Shown: positions 1-9,711 of the stretch, piece by piece
Layout: every line of letters starts with the position of its first letter
Numbering within the stretch: position 1 is the first letter of the stretch
Source: Nitrospira sp.
GTDB lineage: Bacteria; Nitrospirota; Nitrospiria; Nitrospirales; Nitrospiraceae
Assembly (NCBI GenBank): GCA_029194535.1
Contig: JARFXR010000001.1
Span: forward strand, 2,426,721-2,490,720
Reading direction: 5' to 3'
DNA length: 64,000 bases
The notes under the pieces: generated by a model
Seen by the model: the letters and a program-made list of their open reading frames with translations, nothing else
Databases searched by the model: none
Told to the model about the DNA's origin: nothing
Made by a program: the position numbers and the translations under genes

Positions 1-2
1 GC

Positions 3-2039
3 CTCATGGCGGTCGAGGACGTCGTCTACGTCGTCATCCGCGGGGCGGATCATATGATCCTGGCCCAGCAAAACAAGCTGGTGAAAGAATCATCCGGCAG
101 TCTCACCTTTTCGCAGGAGCGCCGGTTGTACCCGGACGAGCAGCTCGCGCTGGAGGTCGCACAAACACCCATCACGGTTCCCCGTATGACTCCCGTGTCG
201 TTGTCCAAGGAGCACATGACCCTCCTCCCCTCTTCAGCCGAGGAGGAACGGTCCTGGCTCCTTTCCCCCTTCGAGCAGCATCTCTACGACTTCGCCCTGC
301 CGGTGTTCCGCCGGCCGGTCTCCGATCCGTCCTTGTCGCCTCTGCCGCACCAATTCGAGGAGACTCAGTCCCGCGGCAAAGACCGGGCCAAACCCGCCTA
401 TCTCGGCATGGTGCAGATCGGCGTGAGCGACGCCCAAGTTCGGACCGCCGTAGCCGGCATGGTCAGGAACGTCCTGCTCCTGACCGCGGCATTGATCGGA
501 GGCGGCATTCTTGGGGCTCACCTCCTGGCCCGGCGCGTGACGACTCCGCTGAGAAGTCTGGCCGGAGTCGCCCGCCAGCTCACGGAGGGTCGCTCCCCCT
601 CGACGCTCGTCCCCTCGACCAACGACGAGGTCGGTCAATTGACACAGACGTTCAACTTGATGACGCGGGCGCTCTACGAACGCAATCTCGCGATCACCGC
701 GAACATGGACACGATTCGGCGTCAGATCAGCCAGCTGACGACCGTGCACCAGACCAGCGCGGCGATCGCCAGCACGCTGGAGATGCACGCGTTACTGGAT
801 ACCGTGCTGCAGCTGCTCATCTCGAACCTCAAGTTCTCCAGAATGGTCCTGATGCTCCGGCACGAAGACCGCGACACGGCCTATGTTGCGCAGGTAGCCG
901 GCGTGACGGACGAAATCGCCGAAGCGGCCAGATACCTCACGGTGCCGATCAGGGAAGACGGGACGTTGATGGCCGAGCTGATGCTGCATGCCAAACCGGT
1001 GCTCGTCCACGATATCGCGACGGTGCGCGAGCGCATGCATCCGTCGATCCTGGAACTCGCCAACCGGGTCGATGTCACCTCCTTCGCCCTCGTGCCGCTC
1101 CAGAGCCACAACCAGACGCTCGGATTTCTCGGCGGAGACCGCGGCTCTCAACCCTGCTCCCAGGAAGACCTCGAGATCCTCCTGACGATCGCCGGCCATG
1201 TGGCCTCCGCCATCGACAACGCGAGAACCTATGCGCACCTGGCGCAGCTGACTCAGCATCTGGAATACCGGATCGAAGCCCGCACGAAAGAACTCTCCGC
1301 CGCCAACCGGCTCCTCCAGGAGCACGACCATCGCCGGTCGGTGTTCTTCTCGGTCGCCTCGCACGAATTGCGGACTCCCATGACGGCCATCCGCAGTTTC
1401 GCCGACAACATGCTCGACGGCGTCACGGGTCCCCTGACGGATCGACAAACGACCTACTTGAACCGCATCGGCCACAATCTCGACCGGTTGACCCGCATCA
1501 TCAATCAGTTGCTGAACTGGTCGCGACTCGACCTGAACCGGGAAGTGCTGAACATGGAGCCTCTCTGCGTGCGAGAGATCGCCGATCTGGTGGTCGAGAG
1601 TCTCCGGACCGTCGCAGCGGAAAAGGCGATTACGATGGGCCTGACGTTCACCGAGAACTTGCCGAAGGTGCAGGGGGACCGGGACAAGGTCGAACAGATC
1701 TTCTGGAATCTGATCGGGAACGCAATCAAATTCACGCCGCGCGACGGGACGGTGACCGTGAGCATCACGCAGGCGGATCGCGGAGACGTTCGGATCTGTG
1801 TCGCCGACACCGGTTGCGGCATCGAGCCGGAGCATCTCCAACGGGTATTCGAGGAATTTTCACGCGTGCCGTCGTCCATCCCCTCCTCCCAGGGAGCGCA
1901 ATTGGGGCTGTTCATCACCAAGAATCTCGTGGCGATGCACGGCGGCACCATCTGGGTGGAAAGCACACCGGGCCTCGGCACGCGCTTTTACATCGCCTTG
2001 CCGGCCATGGCTCCTGAACCGCAGCCTCCTGAGGCGTAG
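3..2039 (+). CDS. Sensor histidine kinase (HAMP-GAF-HisKA-HATPase), 5' partial
   Basis: The reading frame is open to the window edge, and the first usable ATG (position 6) lies inside a periplasmic sensor region with no N-terminal membrane segment, so the gene begins upstream. Counting from that ATG: extracytoplasmic segment about 1-150, transmembrane helix about 153-176, HAMP 175-230, GAF-like domain about 255-405, HisKA with the H-box SHELRTP (phospho-acceptor His453), then HATPase_c with N-box NLIGNAIKFTP near 568, G1 DTGCGIE near 601 and a G2-like LGLFITK near 633. It should autophosphorylate in response to an envelope or cytoplasmic cue and pass phosphate to the regulator encoded 80 bp downstream. 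The sensed signal is unknown. Confidence 0.93.
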   Translation, partial: LMAVEDVVYVVIRGADHMILAQQNKLVKESSGSLTFSQERRLYPDEQLALEVAQTPITVPRMTPVSLSKEHMTLLPSSAEEERSWLLSPFEQHLYDFALPVFRRPVSDPSLSPLPHQFEETQSRGKDRAKPAYLGMVQIGVSDAQVRTAVAGMVRNVLLLTAALIGGGILGAHLLARRVTTPLRSLAGVARQLTEGRSPSTLVPSTNDEVGQLTQTFNLMTRALYERNLAITANMDTIRRQISQLTTVHQTSAAIASTLEMHALLDTVLQLLISNLKFSRMVLMLRHEDRDTAYVAQVAGVTDEIAEAARYLTVPIREDGTLMAELMLHAKPVLVHDIATVRERMHPSILELANRVDVTSFALVPLQSHNQTLGFLGGDRGSQPCSQEDLEILLTIAGHVASAIDNARTYAHLAQLTQHLEYRIEARTKELSAANRLLQEHDHRRSVFFSVASHELRTPMTAIRSFADNMLDGVTGPLTDRQTTYLNRIGHNLDRLTRIINQLLNWSRLDLNREVLNMEPLCVREIADLVVESLRTVAAEKAITMGLTFTENLPKVQGDRDKVEQIFWNLIGNAIKFTPRDGTVTVSITQADRGDVRICVADTGCGIEPEHLQRVFEEFSRVPSSIPSSQGAQLGLFITKNLVAMHGGTIWVESTPGLGTRFYIALPAMAPEPQPPEA

Positions 2040-2120
2040 GTTCCTAATTACGGGTCGAACGGCGAAAAGGATGGCGACAAGTGAACCGTCTCACGCAGCA
2101 CTCTATTCAGAGAGGTAATC

Positions 2121-3554
2121 ATGCGCGCACGCATTCTCGTCGTGGATGACGATCAGGATATTCTTCTCGGCCTGGAGAATCGTCTCACCTGGATGGGGCA
2201 CGAGCCGCTGACCGCCGACAAGGGCGACGAAGGCCTGCGCGTGATTCAGCGCGACGAGCCGGATCTGGTCCTGCTCGACATCCAGCTGCCGGGACTCTCA
2301 GGATTCGACATCCTCCAGCAGTTGCGGGAGAAGACGGACAAGGACCGGGCGGGCATTGATCCTGCGACGGTCGGAATGGGGCCGACCGACCCCCCCATCA
2401 TCATGCTCACCGCGTTCGGAACGATCGAGCTGGCTGTGCAGGCCATGCAACTGGGTGCCGTCGACTTCGTGACGAAACCCTTCACGGGTGAGCATCTGAC
2501 CGTGGTGATCAACAAGGCCTTGGCCGCCATCTCACTGCGGCGGCAGCTCCGCCAGCTCAAGCGGGAAGTGGAGGACACGCACGGCTCGCTCGTCGGGGAG
2601 AACAGCGCGCTGCAGGCTCAACTGAAGGTAGCCAAGCAGGCGGCTCCCTCCAATGTGACCATCTTGGTCCTGGGAGAGACGGGGACGGGGAAGGAAGTGG
2701 TGGCCCGCGCCATTCACGCCTGGAGTCCGCGCAAGGACAAGCCCTTCATTGCCGTCAACTGCGCGGCCATTCCAAAAGATCTGCTGGAGAACGAGCTGTT
2801 CGGTCACGAAAAGGGCGCGTTTACCGGGGCGGTGAAGCGCGAGCCCGGCAAGATCGAGGTGGCGGAAGGCGGGACCCTCTTCCTCGACGAGATCGGCGAC
2901 ATGTCGTTGTCCATGCAGAGTCATCTGCTGCGCGTCCTGCAGGACCAGACGTTCTACCGGGTCGGCGGCACCCAGTCGGTCAAGACCGACGTCCGGTTCC
3001 TCGCCGCGACGAACAAGGACCTCAGGCAGGCGATCAAGCAGGGCACGTTCCGCGAAGATCTCTTCTACCGGCTCGAAGTGATCAGCGTGAGCCTGCCGCC
3101 GCTGCGCGAACGCATGGACGACCTGCCGGCCCTGGCGCGCTATTTTCTCGCCCGTGCCTCCGGACGGCTCGGCATCCAGAAACGCGCCTCGTTGAGCGAC
3201 GCGGCGCTCCGCCTCTTGAGCGAATACCGCTGGCCGGGCAACATCCGGGAGTTGGAGAATGTGCTGACGCGGGCCTATATTCTCTCGCCGGGAGAACGGA
3301 TTGAGCCCGAGCATCTGCACCTGTCGACCCCGGAACCTTCCACCTCGCCGGAAGGCGCGCCGATGCCGACCTCTCGCCATTATCACGATATGACCGAAGC
3401 CTACAGCCGGCGGGTGATCGAGGAAGCGCTGAAACGGAACGACTGGAACCAGACAAGGGCCTCGGCGGAGTTGGGCCTGCAGCGCACCTACTTTACGAAA
3501 CTGCTCCGTCAGAAACAGATCCACGGCAGACCGCCGAAGCAAGAATCGAATTGA
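2121..3554 (+). CDS. NtrC-family sigma-54-dependent response regulator
   Basis: A 477-residue regulator with receiver, AAA+ and Fis-type DNA-binding domains. The phospho-acceptor is Asp53 in LLDIQLPG. Walker A is GETGTGKE, the sigma-54 contact loop GAFTGA is intact, and Walker B is LFLDEIGD. The C-terminal helix-turn-helix is around [20 protein letters not shown]. The receiver carries an insertion of about 17 residues between LREKTD and PPIIMLTA that typical NtrC receivers lack. An AGAGAGGTAATC ribosome site precedes the ATG. It lies 80 bp after the kinase gene and is almost certainly its partner. With GAFTGA intact it should activate sigma-54 promoters; its targets are not evident from sequence. 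Confidence 0.95.
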   Translation: MRARILVVDDDQDILLGLENRLTWMGHEPLTADKGDEGLRVIQRDEPDLVLLDIQLPGLSGFDILQQLREKTDKDRAGIDPATVGMGPTDPPIIMLTAFGTIELAVQAMQLGAVDFVTKPFTGEHLTVVINKALAAISLRRQLRQLKREVEDTHGSLVGENSALQAQLKVAKQAAPSNVTILVLGETGTGKEVVARAIHAWSPRKDKPFIAVNCAAIPKDLLENELFGHEKGAFTGAVKREPGKIEVAEGGTLFLDEIGDMSLSMQSHLLRVLQDQTFYRVGGTQSVKTDVRFLAATNKDLRQAIKQGTFREDLFYRLEVISVSLPPLRERMDDLPALARYFLARASGRLGIQKRASLSDAALRLLSEYRWPGNIRELENVLTRAYILSPGERIEPEHLHLSTPEPSTSPEGAPMPTSRHYHDMTEAYSRRVIEEALKRNDWNQTRASAELGLQRTYFTKLLRQKQIHGRPPKQESN

Positions 3555-3594
3555 CCGATGTCGGCGCGCTGCACCGGACCCGAGCCCTGCGCTC

Positions 3595-4020
3595 CTACCG
3601 CATCGGCATCATCTCCGTGTGGTATTCCATGCCGTCCGTGCCCACCCCTTCGGCCTTGAGCATCCGTTTTCCGTCTGCCTCGAAGAGCCCGGCGTTGATC
3701 GTGCCGCGCTCCGAGCGGAACGTCAGTTTCCCGTCCTTCAGCGTGAAGGCGCCTTCTCCGCTCAAGATTCCGATCGTCCGGACGCTGGTAAAGCGGAATC
3801 GCCCGTCCGGTTCGATGATGAGGGCCACCAAGTCGTTGCGCTTGTTCTGCGGCACCCGACGGAGTATGCCCTCCCATTTCCCGGCCACGCCGGACATATC
3901 CGTGATTTGCACCGGCATCCACGCCGTCGGTTGAGCGGGTTGCGGCGTCTCACATCCCAACGACAGTGAGAGCCAGAGAAGCACCGGCATCGCGAGCGGC
4001 CACCGGACGAATCGCTGCAT
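3595..4020 (-). CDS. Small lipoprotein, VGEWEG-type paralogue family (copy 1)
   Basis: The start at MQRFV follows an AAGGAGA ribosome site by 5 nt; an upstream in-frame ATG lacks one. The signal peptide ends in a lipobox-like LSLGC, so a lipid-anchored periplasmic protein of about 141 residues is expected. The mature part has the pattern WMPVQI..M..VAGKWEGIL followed by a short beta-rich domain with IEPDGRFRF and LKDGKLTFRSERGT. Two other genes here (22208 and 29719, minus strand) encode the same architecture. It is the last gene of a minus-strand run with the helical periplasmic protein (61 bp upstream) and the formylglycine enzyme. No function is recognised. Confidence 0.8.
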   Translation of the reverse strand: MQRFVRWPLAMPVLLWLSLSLGCETPQPAQPTAWMPVQITDMSGVAGKWEGILRRVPQNKRNDLVALIIEPDGRFRFTSVRTIGILSGEGAFTLKDGKLTFRSERGTINAGLFEADGKRMLKAEGVGTDGMEYHTEMMPMR

Positions 4021-4080
4021 GAATGTCTCCTTGTCCGTCATTGCACCTTCTCTGCTTGTGTGGATCGTCTGCGACCACTC

Positions 4081-4584
4081 CTACTCCTTGATCGCGGGAA
4101 GCGCTTTCGCGAGTTGCGCATCGACATACAGTTGCAGGCGGCGTTCCAGTTGCAGCCACCGCACGACCGTCTTCGCCGGCATCGATTTCTCCAGCGTGCT
4201 GAAGCATTTCCTGCGGAGATCGAGGGTTTCCTGATCGACACGGAAGACGTTCTCGGCCAATTGTTTGGCCTGTTCATCGGTCATCGTCTCATGGTGGCTC
4301 ATATAGTCTTTCAAGAGCGCGATCTTCTTGTCGAGGATCCCCGCCAGCTCGACCTCGTACTGGCGATAGGCCGGCCAGAAGACTGCCGCTTCCTTGTCCG
4401 TGAACTTGATCTGTTCGGCGATGAGGCTCGCCTTCTTGGTTCGGATGTCCGAGCGCAGCAGTTCATAATCGGACGGCGACATATTCGGGTCCTCGGCTCG
4501 CCCATGCACAGGCGCGACCATTTGACCGGCGACCGCCGTGGTGACTACCAGGGTGATGATCGCTGCGCGGCCTACTCGTCTCAT
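4081..4584 (-). CDS. Exported helical protein (FWPxYxxY family, copy 1)
   Basis: A 167-residue protein with a signal peptide (RRVGRAAIITLVVTTAVAGQ) followed by an all-helical, charged domain. The region KFTDKEAAVFWPAYRQYEVEL matches, in pattern, the protein encoded at 23615-24091 (ELSDAEAKQFWPIYEAYQKDL), so the two are paralogues. Overall shape recalls small periplasmic Spy/CpxP-like helical chaperones or sensors, but no LTxxQ motif is evident, so the name is left open. Its ATG overlaps the stop of the formylglycine enzyme gene (ATGA) with a strong AAGGAGGAG site inside that gene, so translation is probably coupled. Confidence 0.82.
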   Translation of the reverse strand: MRRVGRAAIITLVVTTAVAGQMVAPVHGRAEDPNMSPSDYELLRSDIRTKKASLIAEQIKFTDKEAAVFWPAYRQYEVELAGILDKKIALLKDYMSHHETMTDEQAKQLAENVFRVDQETLDLRRKCFSTLEKSMPAKTVVRWLQLERRLQLYVDAQLAKALPAIKE

Positions 4585-5648
4585 GTACTCCTCCTTGGTG
4601 TAGTTGGGTCGAACGCGTCCTTGACCAGGCGAAACCCCAGATGCGACGTACCGGTGTCCGGCTCGCCCTTCCCACGGCCCCCGGGCCTGTACCGCGCACA
4701 GTACTGATCGGTGCAGAGATAGGAGCCGCCTTTGTGGACCTTTTTCTGCACGCCCGGCTCGCTGGGATCGAAACTGTTCCGAGGACCTTGAGGGTTGCGC
4801 GGCACCCCGCCGGCCTCGGCAAGCGTATGAAAGTAGTCATGGCGGTACCAATCGCTCGTCCATTCCCAGACGTTGCCGGCCATGTCGTAGAGGCCGAAGC
4901 CGTTCGGCGGGAAGGAGCCGACGGGCGCCGTGGTGATGAAGCCGTCATGCGCGCTGTTATGATCCGGGAAGTGCCCTTGGAACGAGTTCGCCATCATCTT
5001 CCCGTCCGGCTCGAACTCATCGCCCCACGTGTAGGATTTCTTGACCAGACCGCCGCGCGCGGCATACTCCCATTCCGCTTCGGTCGGTAGACGCTTCCCG
5101 GCCCAGGCGGCAAACGCCGTCGCATCCTCGTAGGCCACGTGCACGACCGGATGATTCATCTTGTCGGCGATGGTGCTCTCCTTCCCCTGAGGATGGCGCC
5201 AGCTTGCGCCGGTGACATAACTCCACCATCTGAAATAATTGTCCAGCGGGACCGGACCGGGCGGGGCGGTAAAGACCACGGACCCCGCCACCAGATTCTC
5301 CGGCGGTGCGCCCGGATAGTCGTCCGCGCTCGGCACCCGCTCGGCCAGGGTCACATATCCGGTGGCCTTCACAAATCGCTCGAACGCTTCGTTGGTGACC
5401 TCCGTCCGATCCATGAAGAATCCATCCACCTCGACCTGATGCACCGGGCGGGCGTCTCGAAACATCGGCTCGTCGCTCCCCATCCAGAAGGTACCGCCGG
5501 GAATCCACACCATGCCGTCCGGAGCGGTAGCGGGCGGCCGTCCTTCCAACCAGACATACCCCGCCCCTATTGCCGCCCCCGCCAAAGCGACTGCGGCCAA
5601 GGCTGGCCACAGGAATGATCTTCGCCTCTGCTTCGCTCTCCCAGTCAT
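4581..5648 (-). CDS. Formylglycine-generating enzyme (SUMF1/FGE), membrane-anchored
   Basis: A SUMF1-type enzyme of 355 residues. The start at MTGRAKQRRR follows GGAGAG; the longer frame upstream has no comparable site and reads as non-coding. Residues about 11-30 form a hydrophobic signal-anchor, then the FGE fold begins at GMVWIPGGTFWMGSDE. Conserved blocks include LPTEAEWEYAARGG, NGFGLYDMAGNVWEWTSDWY and HKGGSYLCTDQYCARYR. The pair Cys312/Cys317 (C-x4-C) aligns with the two catalytic cysteines of authentic aerobic FGE, and PDTGTSHLGFR follows as in the family. Many bacterial SUMF1-domain proteins lack these cysteines. It would oxidise the active-site Cys of sulfatases to formylglycine; three sulfatases with that Cys lie in this window. 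Confidence 0.92.
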   Translation of the reverse strand: MTGRAKQRRRSFLWPALAAVALAGAAIGAGYVWLEGRPPATAPDGMVWIPGGTFWMGSDEPMFRDARPVHQVEVDGFFMDRTEVTNEAFERFVKATGYVTLAERVPSADDYPGAPPENLVAGSVVFTAPPGPVPLDNYFRWWSYVTGASWRHPQGKESTIADKMNHPVVHVAYEDATAFAAWAGKRLPTEAEWEYAARGGLVKKSYTWGDEFEPDGKMMANSFQGHFPDHNSAHDGFITTAPVGSFPPNGFGLYDMAGNVWEWTSDWYRHDYFHTLAEAGGVPRNPQGPRNSFDPSEPGVQKKVHKGGSYLCTDQYCARYRPGGRGKGEPDTGTSHLGFRLVKDAFDPTTPRRST

Positions 5649-5771
5649 GCGCTCTCCGTCCTCAGCCCGACACCACAGGGTCTGAAGCCTATCATGCCGC
5701 CTCCTTGAGCGGCTACCTGCACCACCTCGATCACCGCGCTGCTTAGGGATCGGCTCCGTCGTCCACGACGG

Positions 5772-5835
5772 TGCCTGTCCCGGTGCGGACGCCGATTCGG
5801 ACGGGCAACGCTCGGTTCGGACGAGGACAGACCGC
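5772..5835. repeat. GC-rich inverted repeat, class shared with 37888-37920
   Basis: The segment TGCCTGTCCCGGTGCGGACG (5772-5791) and GGTTCGGACGAGGACAGACC (5814-5833) form imperfect inverted arms. A copy in opposite orientation occurs at 37888-37920. It fills the 252-bp gap between the formylglycine enzyme and the barrel gene, where no gene is seen. Confidence 0.5.
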
Positions 5836-5900
5836 ACCCGCCCGTCTGTCGAAGCCATGCGGCGGGCAGGCAGACGCGGGGGAGGCTGTCAGTCCCCGGT

Positions 5901-6920
5901 TCAAAACTGCGCGGCGATGCCGATCCCCACATTGGTATTCTTGATCGATTCCGGCTCGAAACTCTGTTTGCGATTCGACCGCTGAAAGCCCGCCATGGCC
6001 CGCAACGACTCGGTGACTTGATGGATGAGCATGACTTCTCCCTGAATGACGTCTTCATGGGCGCCGTTTCGGATGTCTCCGACGATCCCGCTCGTCCAAT
6101 CGTTCCGCTCATAGTGAAACGCCGCAGAGAGCGTAAGCCGCTTGATCAGCTCGACGTCCACGTCGGCGCTGACGTAGTTGTTGATGTAGGACACGTCATC
6201 CCGCAGCTGCGGCTCGTTCCTCCCCTGGGCCAGACCTCGCTCATAGTGATAACTGAGCCCCAGCTTCACCCGTTCGGACACCCGCCACTCCACATGCGGG
6301 CCGATCGTCCAGAAGTTCGTGTCTCGCTGCGCGAACGAATCGTTGTAGCGCCGGATCCCGACTCTGGTCAACAGCCGCACTTCGACATCCTTCGTCAGAC
6401 GCTGCTCGATCCTCGCGCTGCCGATTTGACTGGTCACCACCTCGTCCACAAGCCCCACGCCGCCGGGCCGGCGATCTTCGTTTTCACCGAGGAAGAGGTT
6501 CGGGGCGTAGTAGTATCTGAGAAGCAGGCGCGTGTCGGACGAGAAGGCCTGAACGGCGTCAATCTTTAGCGTGCCGTGATTGTATCGTGGGTTATCCGCA
6601 TAGATGAATCCCTGTCCCCGGATGCTCAAGTGGGTGGTTCCCCATCGGCTGTCCATGGACGTCCGAGCGATCCCATCCGGCTCGAAGACGACATCCGATC
6701 CTTGGTTGGTCAAGATGGAATCGAGCGCGGGCTGGGTCGGATCTTCATCCCTGGTCAGGCGGCGCGTCGCCGAGAAAATCCCGACGTCGTCGGTATAAAA
6801 GAGCAAGGCCCGCCCTTCAACGTGGGTTTCGGCCAGTACCGCAGTCGCCTGCGCCGACAGGGAAACCGCCACCCCCACCCATCGCACACCGGTCAAGCGC
6901 CCCCTGCTCCTCCTCGACAT
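5901..6920 (-). CDS. Outer-membrane beta-barrel protein
   Basis: A 339-residue protein with an N-terminal signal (VRWVGVAVSLSAQATAVLAE) and an alternating aromatic/hydrophobic strand pattern throughout. The C-terminal residues GIGIAAQF end in Phe, the usual signal for outer-membrane barrel insertion. Roughly 12-14 strands are plausible from the amphipathic runs. It follows the HAD phosphatase gene by 18 bp and is probably cotranscribed. No porin family is recognised and no substrate can be assigned. Confidence 0.8.
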   Translation of the reverse strand: MSRRSRGRLTGVRWVGVAVSLSAQATAVLAETHVEGRALLFYTDDVGIFSATRRLTRDEDPTQPALDSILTNQGSDVVFEPDGIARTSMDSRWGTTHLSIRGQGFIYADNPRYNHGTLKIDAVQAFSSDTRLLLRYYYAPNLFLGENEDRRPGGVGLVDEVVTSQIGSARIEQRLTKDVEVRLLTRVGIRRYNDSFAQRDTNFWTIGPHVEWRVSERVKLGLSYHYERGLAQGRNEPQLRDDVSYINNYVSADVDVELIKRLTLSAAFHYERNDWTSGIVGDIRNGAHEDVIQGEVMLIHQVTESLRAMAGFQRSNRKQSFEPESIKNTNVGIGIAAQF

Positions 6921-6938
6921 GGTTGCGGCGGCTCCGGC

Positions 6939-7922
6939 TCATTTGCCGAACGGAAACACCTGTTTCCAGTCGCGCGTCATATCGACGACCGACCAGCCCT
7001 TCGCCGTCGCTTCGTCGAGCGCTTTGTCCAGCTTGCCGATATGGGTCCCACGGTCGTAGGCCCATTCACGCTCGGCATCCGTGTGGTGGACCAGGCCCAT
7101 GAATCGCGCGCCGGAACCGGCTGCCGTCCACTGCAACATCTGGAGATCGCCGTCGGAATTGCCGAACGCCAATATGGGCCGCCGGCCGATGAATTTCTGA
7201 ATGCCGACCGGCTTGCCCTCCTTGTCGTCGACGAAGTCCACGGCCGGCAACTTCAACAACACCGGCTTGCCGTTCCGAAATTCAAACTTCTCCTTCCCCA
7301 CGCTTCCGACGACCTGTTCAGGAGGAATCCCGTAGACTTTCTCGACCCAAGCCCGCATGAATTCGACGCCGCCGCCGGACACGATGAACGTCTTGAATCC
7401 GTTTGCGCGGAGGTAGCCGAGCAGTTCGATCATCGGCTGGTAGACCACTTCGTGGTACGGCCGCTGGAACCGCGGGTGCTTGGCCGACGCCAGCCATTCC
7501 TTGACCGTCGCTTCGAATTCGTCCGTCGTCATCCCCGCATGCGACACGGCCATGACATCCAAGATCGCCCGCTCTCCTCCGGCGGCGAAGGTCTTCTTGT
7601 CGCCTTCCAGCAATCCCTTGAACGGCTGTTTGTCCTTCCACTCCGGGTGCGTGGGCGCAAGGGCCTTGACTCGGTCCAAGGCAAACTGGACTTGGAAATA
7701 GATGGGCTGCTCGGCCCAGAGGGTGCCGTCGTTGTCGAACACCGCAATGCGCTCGGCCGGCGCCACAAATTCCGGACTTCCTTCTGTCGTGACCCGTGTG
7801 ACAAAGTCGATCAGCGCCTTCTTTACCGGACCCTCATTCCATGACGCCAGCCGGTCCGTCTCGGCCGCGGCCGATCCGGCCGCAACGAACAGGGTCAAGA
7901 TGATCATCGTCGCTCGAACCAT
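6939..7922 (-). CDS. Exported HAD-superfamily phosphatase (copy 1)
   Basis: A 327-residue protein. The signal peptide MIILTLFVAAGSAAAE is followed by a complete HAD core: motif I FDNDGTLWAEQPIYFQ (nucleophile Asp and acid/base Asp), motif II FIVSGGG, and motif IV AFGNSDGDLQML. It should act as a periplasmic Mg-dependent phosphomonoesterase; the substrate is unknown. The start follows CGGAGG by 9 nt. It lies 20 bp after the BON gene. A paralogue that is nearly identical along its whole length is at 11095-12096. Confidence 0.9.
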   Translation of the reverse strand: MVRATMIILTLFVAAGSAAAETDRLASWNEGPVKKALIDFVTRVTTEGSPEFVAPAERIAVFDNDGTLWAEQPIYFQVQFALDRVKALAPTHPEWKDKQPFKGLLEGDKKTFAAGGERAILDVMAVSHAGMTTDEFEATVKEWLASAKHPRFQRPYHEVVYQPMIELLGYLRANGFKTFIVSGGGVEFMRAWVEKVYGIPPEQVVGSVGKEKFEFRNGKPVLLKLPAVDFVDDKEGKPVGIQKFIGRRPILAFGNSDGDLQMLQWTAAGSGARFMGLVHHTDAEREWAYDRGTHIGKLDKALDEATAKGWSVVDMTRDWKQVFPFGK

Positions 7923-7942
7923 CGTCGGGCCTCCGCCTGTCT

Positions 7943-8563
7943 CTACCGCATTTTCTTCCGGATCGACATGTACTGTTCCTCGGGAAGCAGCAACCAGTTC
8001 GTCACGGCCTTGACCCCATCGACCCCCGCTGCGGCCTTTTCGGCATGACGGCGTTCCGGCTCTCCCGAGACGACTCCTAGGAGGACGACCCGCCCGTCCA
8101 AGACCTCGACATGCACCCGACTCTTCACGACGCCCGGTTCCAGCGCGATGGCCGACACGACCTGGGCCTTCAGCGAGACATCCGAGGCCTTGTCCGACAC
8201 GGTGTTGCCCTCGGCGCTCGGCGCCGTCACCGGCAAGTAGCCCTCCACAGATCGCAGACCTTGAACATGCCGGGCCGTCTTCAATACCGCTGCAGCTTGC
8301 TCCGGACTGTCCACATGACCGACCAGATAGCCTCGCTCCATGAAGACAAAGATCGACAAAGTCAGGCCGGACAGTCCCTGCTCCGCCACCAGCGCCTCAT
8401 GGATGTGGAGCTTATGCGCATCGTCATGCGCGATCGTCCTAGGACTCAGCTCGCTCTGCGCCGCTTCGAGCATGGCCTTGTACTTGCCGCCGCCGCAGCC
8501 AGGCAGGGAGACAACAGCCACGACCAGGCCGAACGAGCAGAGCCACTGCACGTCACATTTCAT
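7943..8563 (-). CDS. BON-domain lipoprotein (OsmY-like)
   Basis: A 206-residue protein with a signal peptide ending in the lipobox SLPGC. Two BON repeats follow: one around HIHEALVAEQGLSGLTLSIFVFMERGYLVGHV..., and one around LKAQVVSAIALEPGVVKSRVHVEVLDGRVVLLGVV with the closing pattern GVKAVTNWL. BON domains bind phospholipid surfaces, so a periplasmic envelope-maintenance role is likely. It is first in a tight run with the HAD phosphatase and the barrel. Confidence 0.88.
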   Translation of the reverse strand: MKCDVQWLCSFGLVVAVVSLPGCGGGKYKAMLEAAQSELSPRTIAHDDAHKLHIHEALVAEQGLSGLTLSIFVFMERGYLVGHVDSPEQAAAVLKTARHVQGLRSVEGYLPVTAPSAEGNTVSDKASDVSLKAQVVSAIALEPGVVKSRVHVEVLDGRVVLLGVVSGEPERRHAEKAAAGVDGVKAVTNWLLLPEEQYMSIRKKMR

Positions 8564-8736
8564 CCATCACCGCATGGTTGTCCTCTGTCCCGTTCGGGTC
8601 GCATGAGGATCAACAGCCTGCCGCCGAACAGGATGTTCCGCAAGTGGGGCACGCGTTTGGTCATGGCGTCACGGACAAGCATCGGCATCTCCAGGCTTCG
8701 ACAGGCTGAACCGTCACGTTCCTCTCGGGCCGCATG

Positions 8737-9354
8737 TCAATTCAGGTCGCTATCCTTCCAATATTTTGTCCCGTACAGCATCGCCTGCCCCATCACCCCG
8801 TTCTTGGTCATTTGGTACACTTCCACTCCCTGGAACAATTGGACATTCTCTTCTCCGGCCGTTGCGAGCTTCTCCTCGTGACGCATCGCCATCCCCTGGT
8901 CTCCCGATTGGGCCTCCGCGCCGGCCTTTCCGGTGAACTCGATCCCCGTATCGACGAACTTTTGAAAGGCGTCCTTGTCATGGAAGATCATCACGGCCCT
9001 GAAGTCCGAGACTCCCAATCCGACACCACCCCCTACTTCGAGCATCTTCATAAAGATTTCCTTCTTGGTGGCGTTGTCCACCGCCACGCCGTATCCGTTA
9101 CCGCTGCCGACCATGAAGATCTTGACATTCATGTTGCTGAAGACTGCGTAGCCGGCCGCCTTTTCCAGCCTAGCCTGGACGCCCGGTTTCTCCTTGTACA
9201 GATCCGCAAGCGTCTGGCGCTGCATGTCGCGGATGTTCGCCCGTTTCTCTTCCGCGCTATCCCCCTTCGCGCCGAAAAATCCTGTGAGCGCGACGAAAGA
9301 GGTAACGGCGCAAACCGATACTATCGCGGCCCTGGCCCATTGTGGCATCATCAT
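8737..9354 (-). CDS. SYLF (YSC84) lipid-binding domain protein (copy 1)
   Basis: The start is set at the first Met of the MMM triplet because GGGGAGGG lies 4 nt upstream. A signal peptide (RAAIVSVCAVTSFVALTG) is followed by a SYLF/YSC84 domain: LYKEKPGVQARLEKAAGYAVF, GSGNGYGVAVDNATKKEIFMKM, GVGLGVSDFRAVMIFHDK. SYLF domains bind phosphoinositides in eukaryotes; in bacteria the exported forms are of uncertain role but are linked to the envelope. Two more SYLF genes (13646 and 48115) and a truncated relic of this one (10976-11062) are in the window. Confidence 0.88.
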   Translation of the reverse strand: MMMPQWARAAIVSVCAVTSFVALTGFFGAKGDSAEEKRANIRDMQRQTLADLYKEKPGVQARLEKAAGYAVFSNMNVKIFMVGSGNGYGVAVDNATKKEIFMKMLEVGGGVGLGVSDFRAVMIFHDKDAFQKFVDTGIEFTGKAGAEAQSGDQGMAMRHEEKLATAGEENVQLFQGVEVYQMTKNGVMGQAMLYGTKYWKDSDLN

Positions 9355-9564
9355 ATTGCCCTCCCCTTTTCGATCGACCGTCCGCAACGCTGCTCGGTCG
9401 GAAAGACTTGTTTCCTATCACTTTGCATATCCACTCCGGTCACCTGCTCCTCCAGTCGGCGTCGAATGGAGCGCATGGTGAGAATTGTAAACTTCTGCTT
9501 AAGATTTCTCATCCTGACCAGAGACGGGCGGGAGGTCAGCTTGCCATCAGCAGCACTGCCGTTG

Positions 9565-9656
9565 GTCATTCCCGCGGAAGCGGGAATCCAGCCACGGACT
9601 TCTCCCCAGCATATTGTCTGGATCGAGGACTGGATGCCCACTTTCGCGGACATGAA
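9565..9656. repeat. REP-like inverted pair
   Basis: Left arm 9565-9591 begins GTCATTCCCGCGGAAGCGGG and ends GAATCCAG; right arm 9630-9656 reads CTGGATGCCCACTTTCGCGG then ACATGAA. The arms are near-complementary and each is itself palindromic. A cleaner copy is nested in the element at 46934-47089. Confidence 0.75.
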
Positions 9657-9711
9657 GCAACGGGTAGTTGACCCTCTGCTCAAATTTGTGAAACTTCTCT
9701 CGAATAGATTC

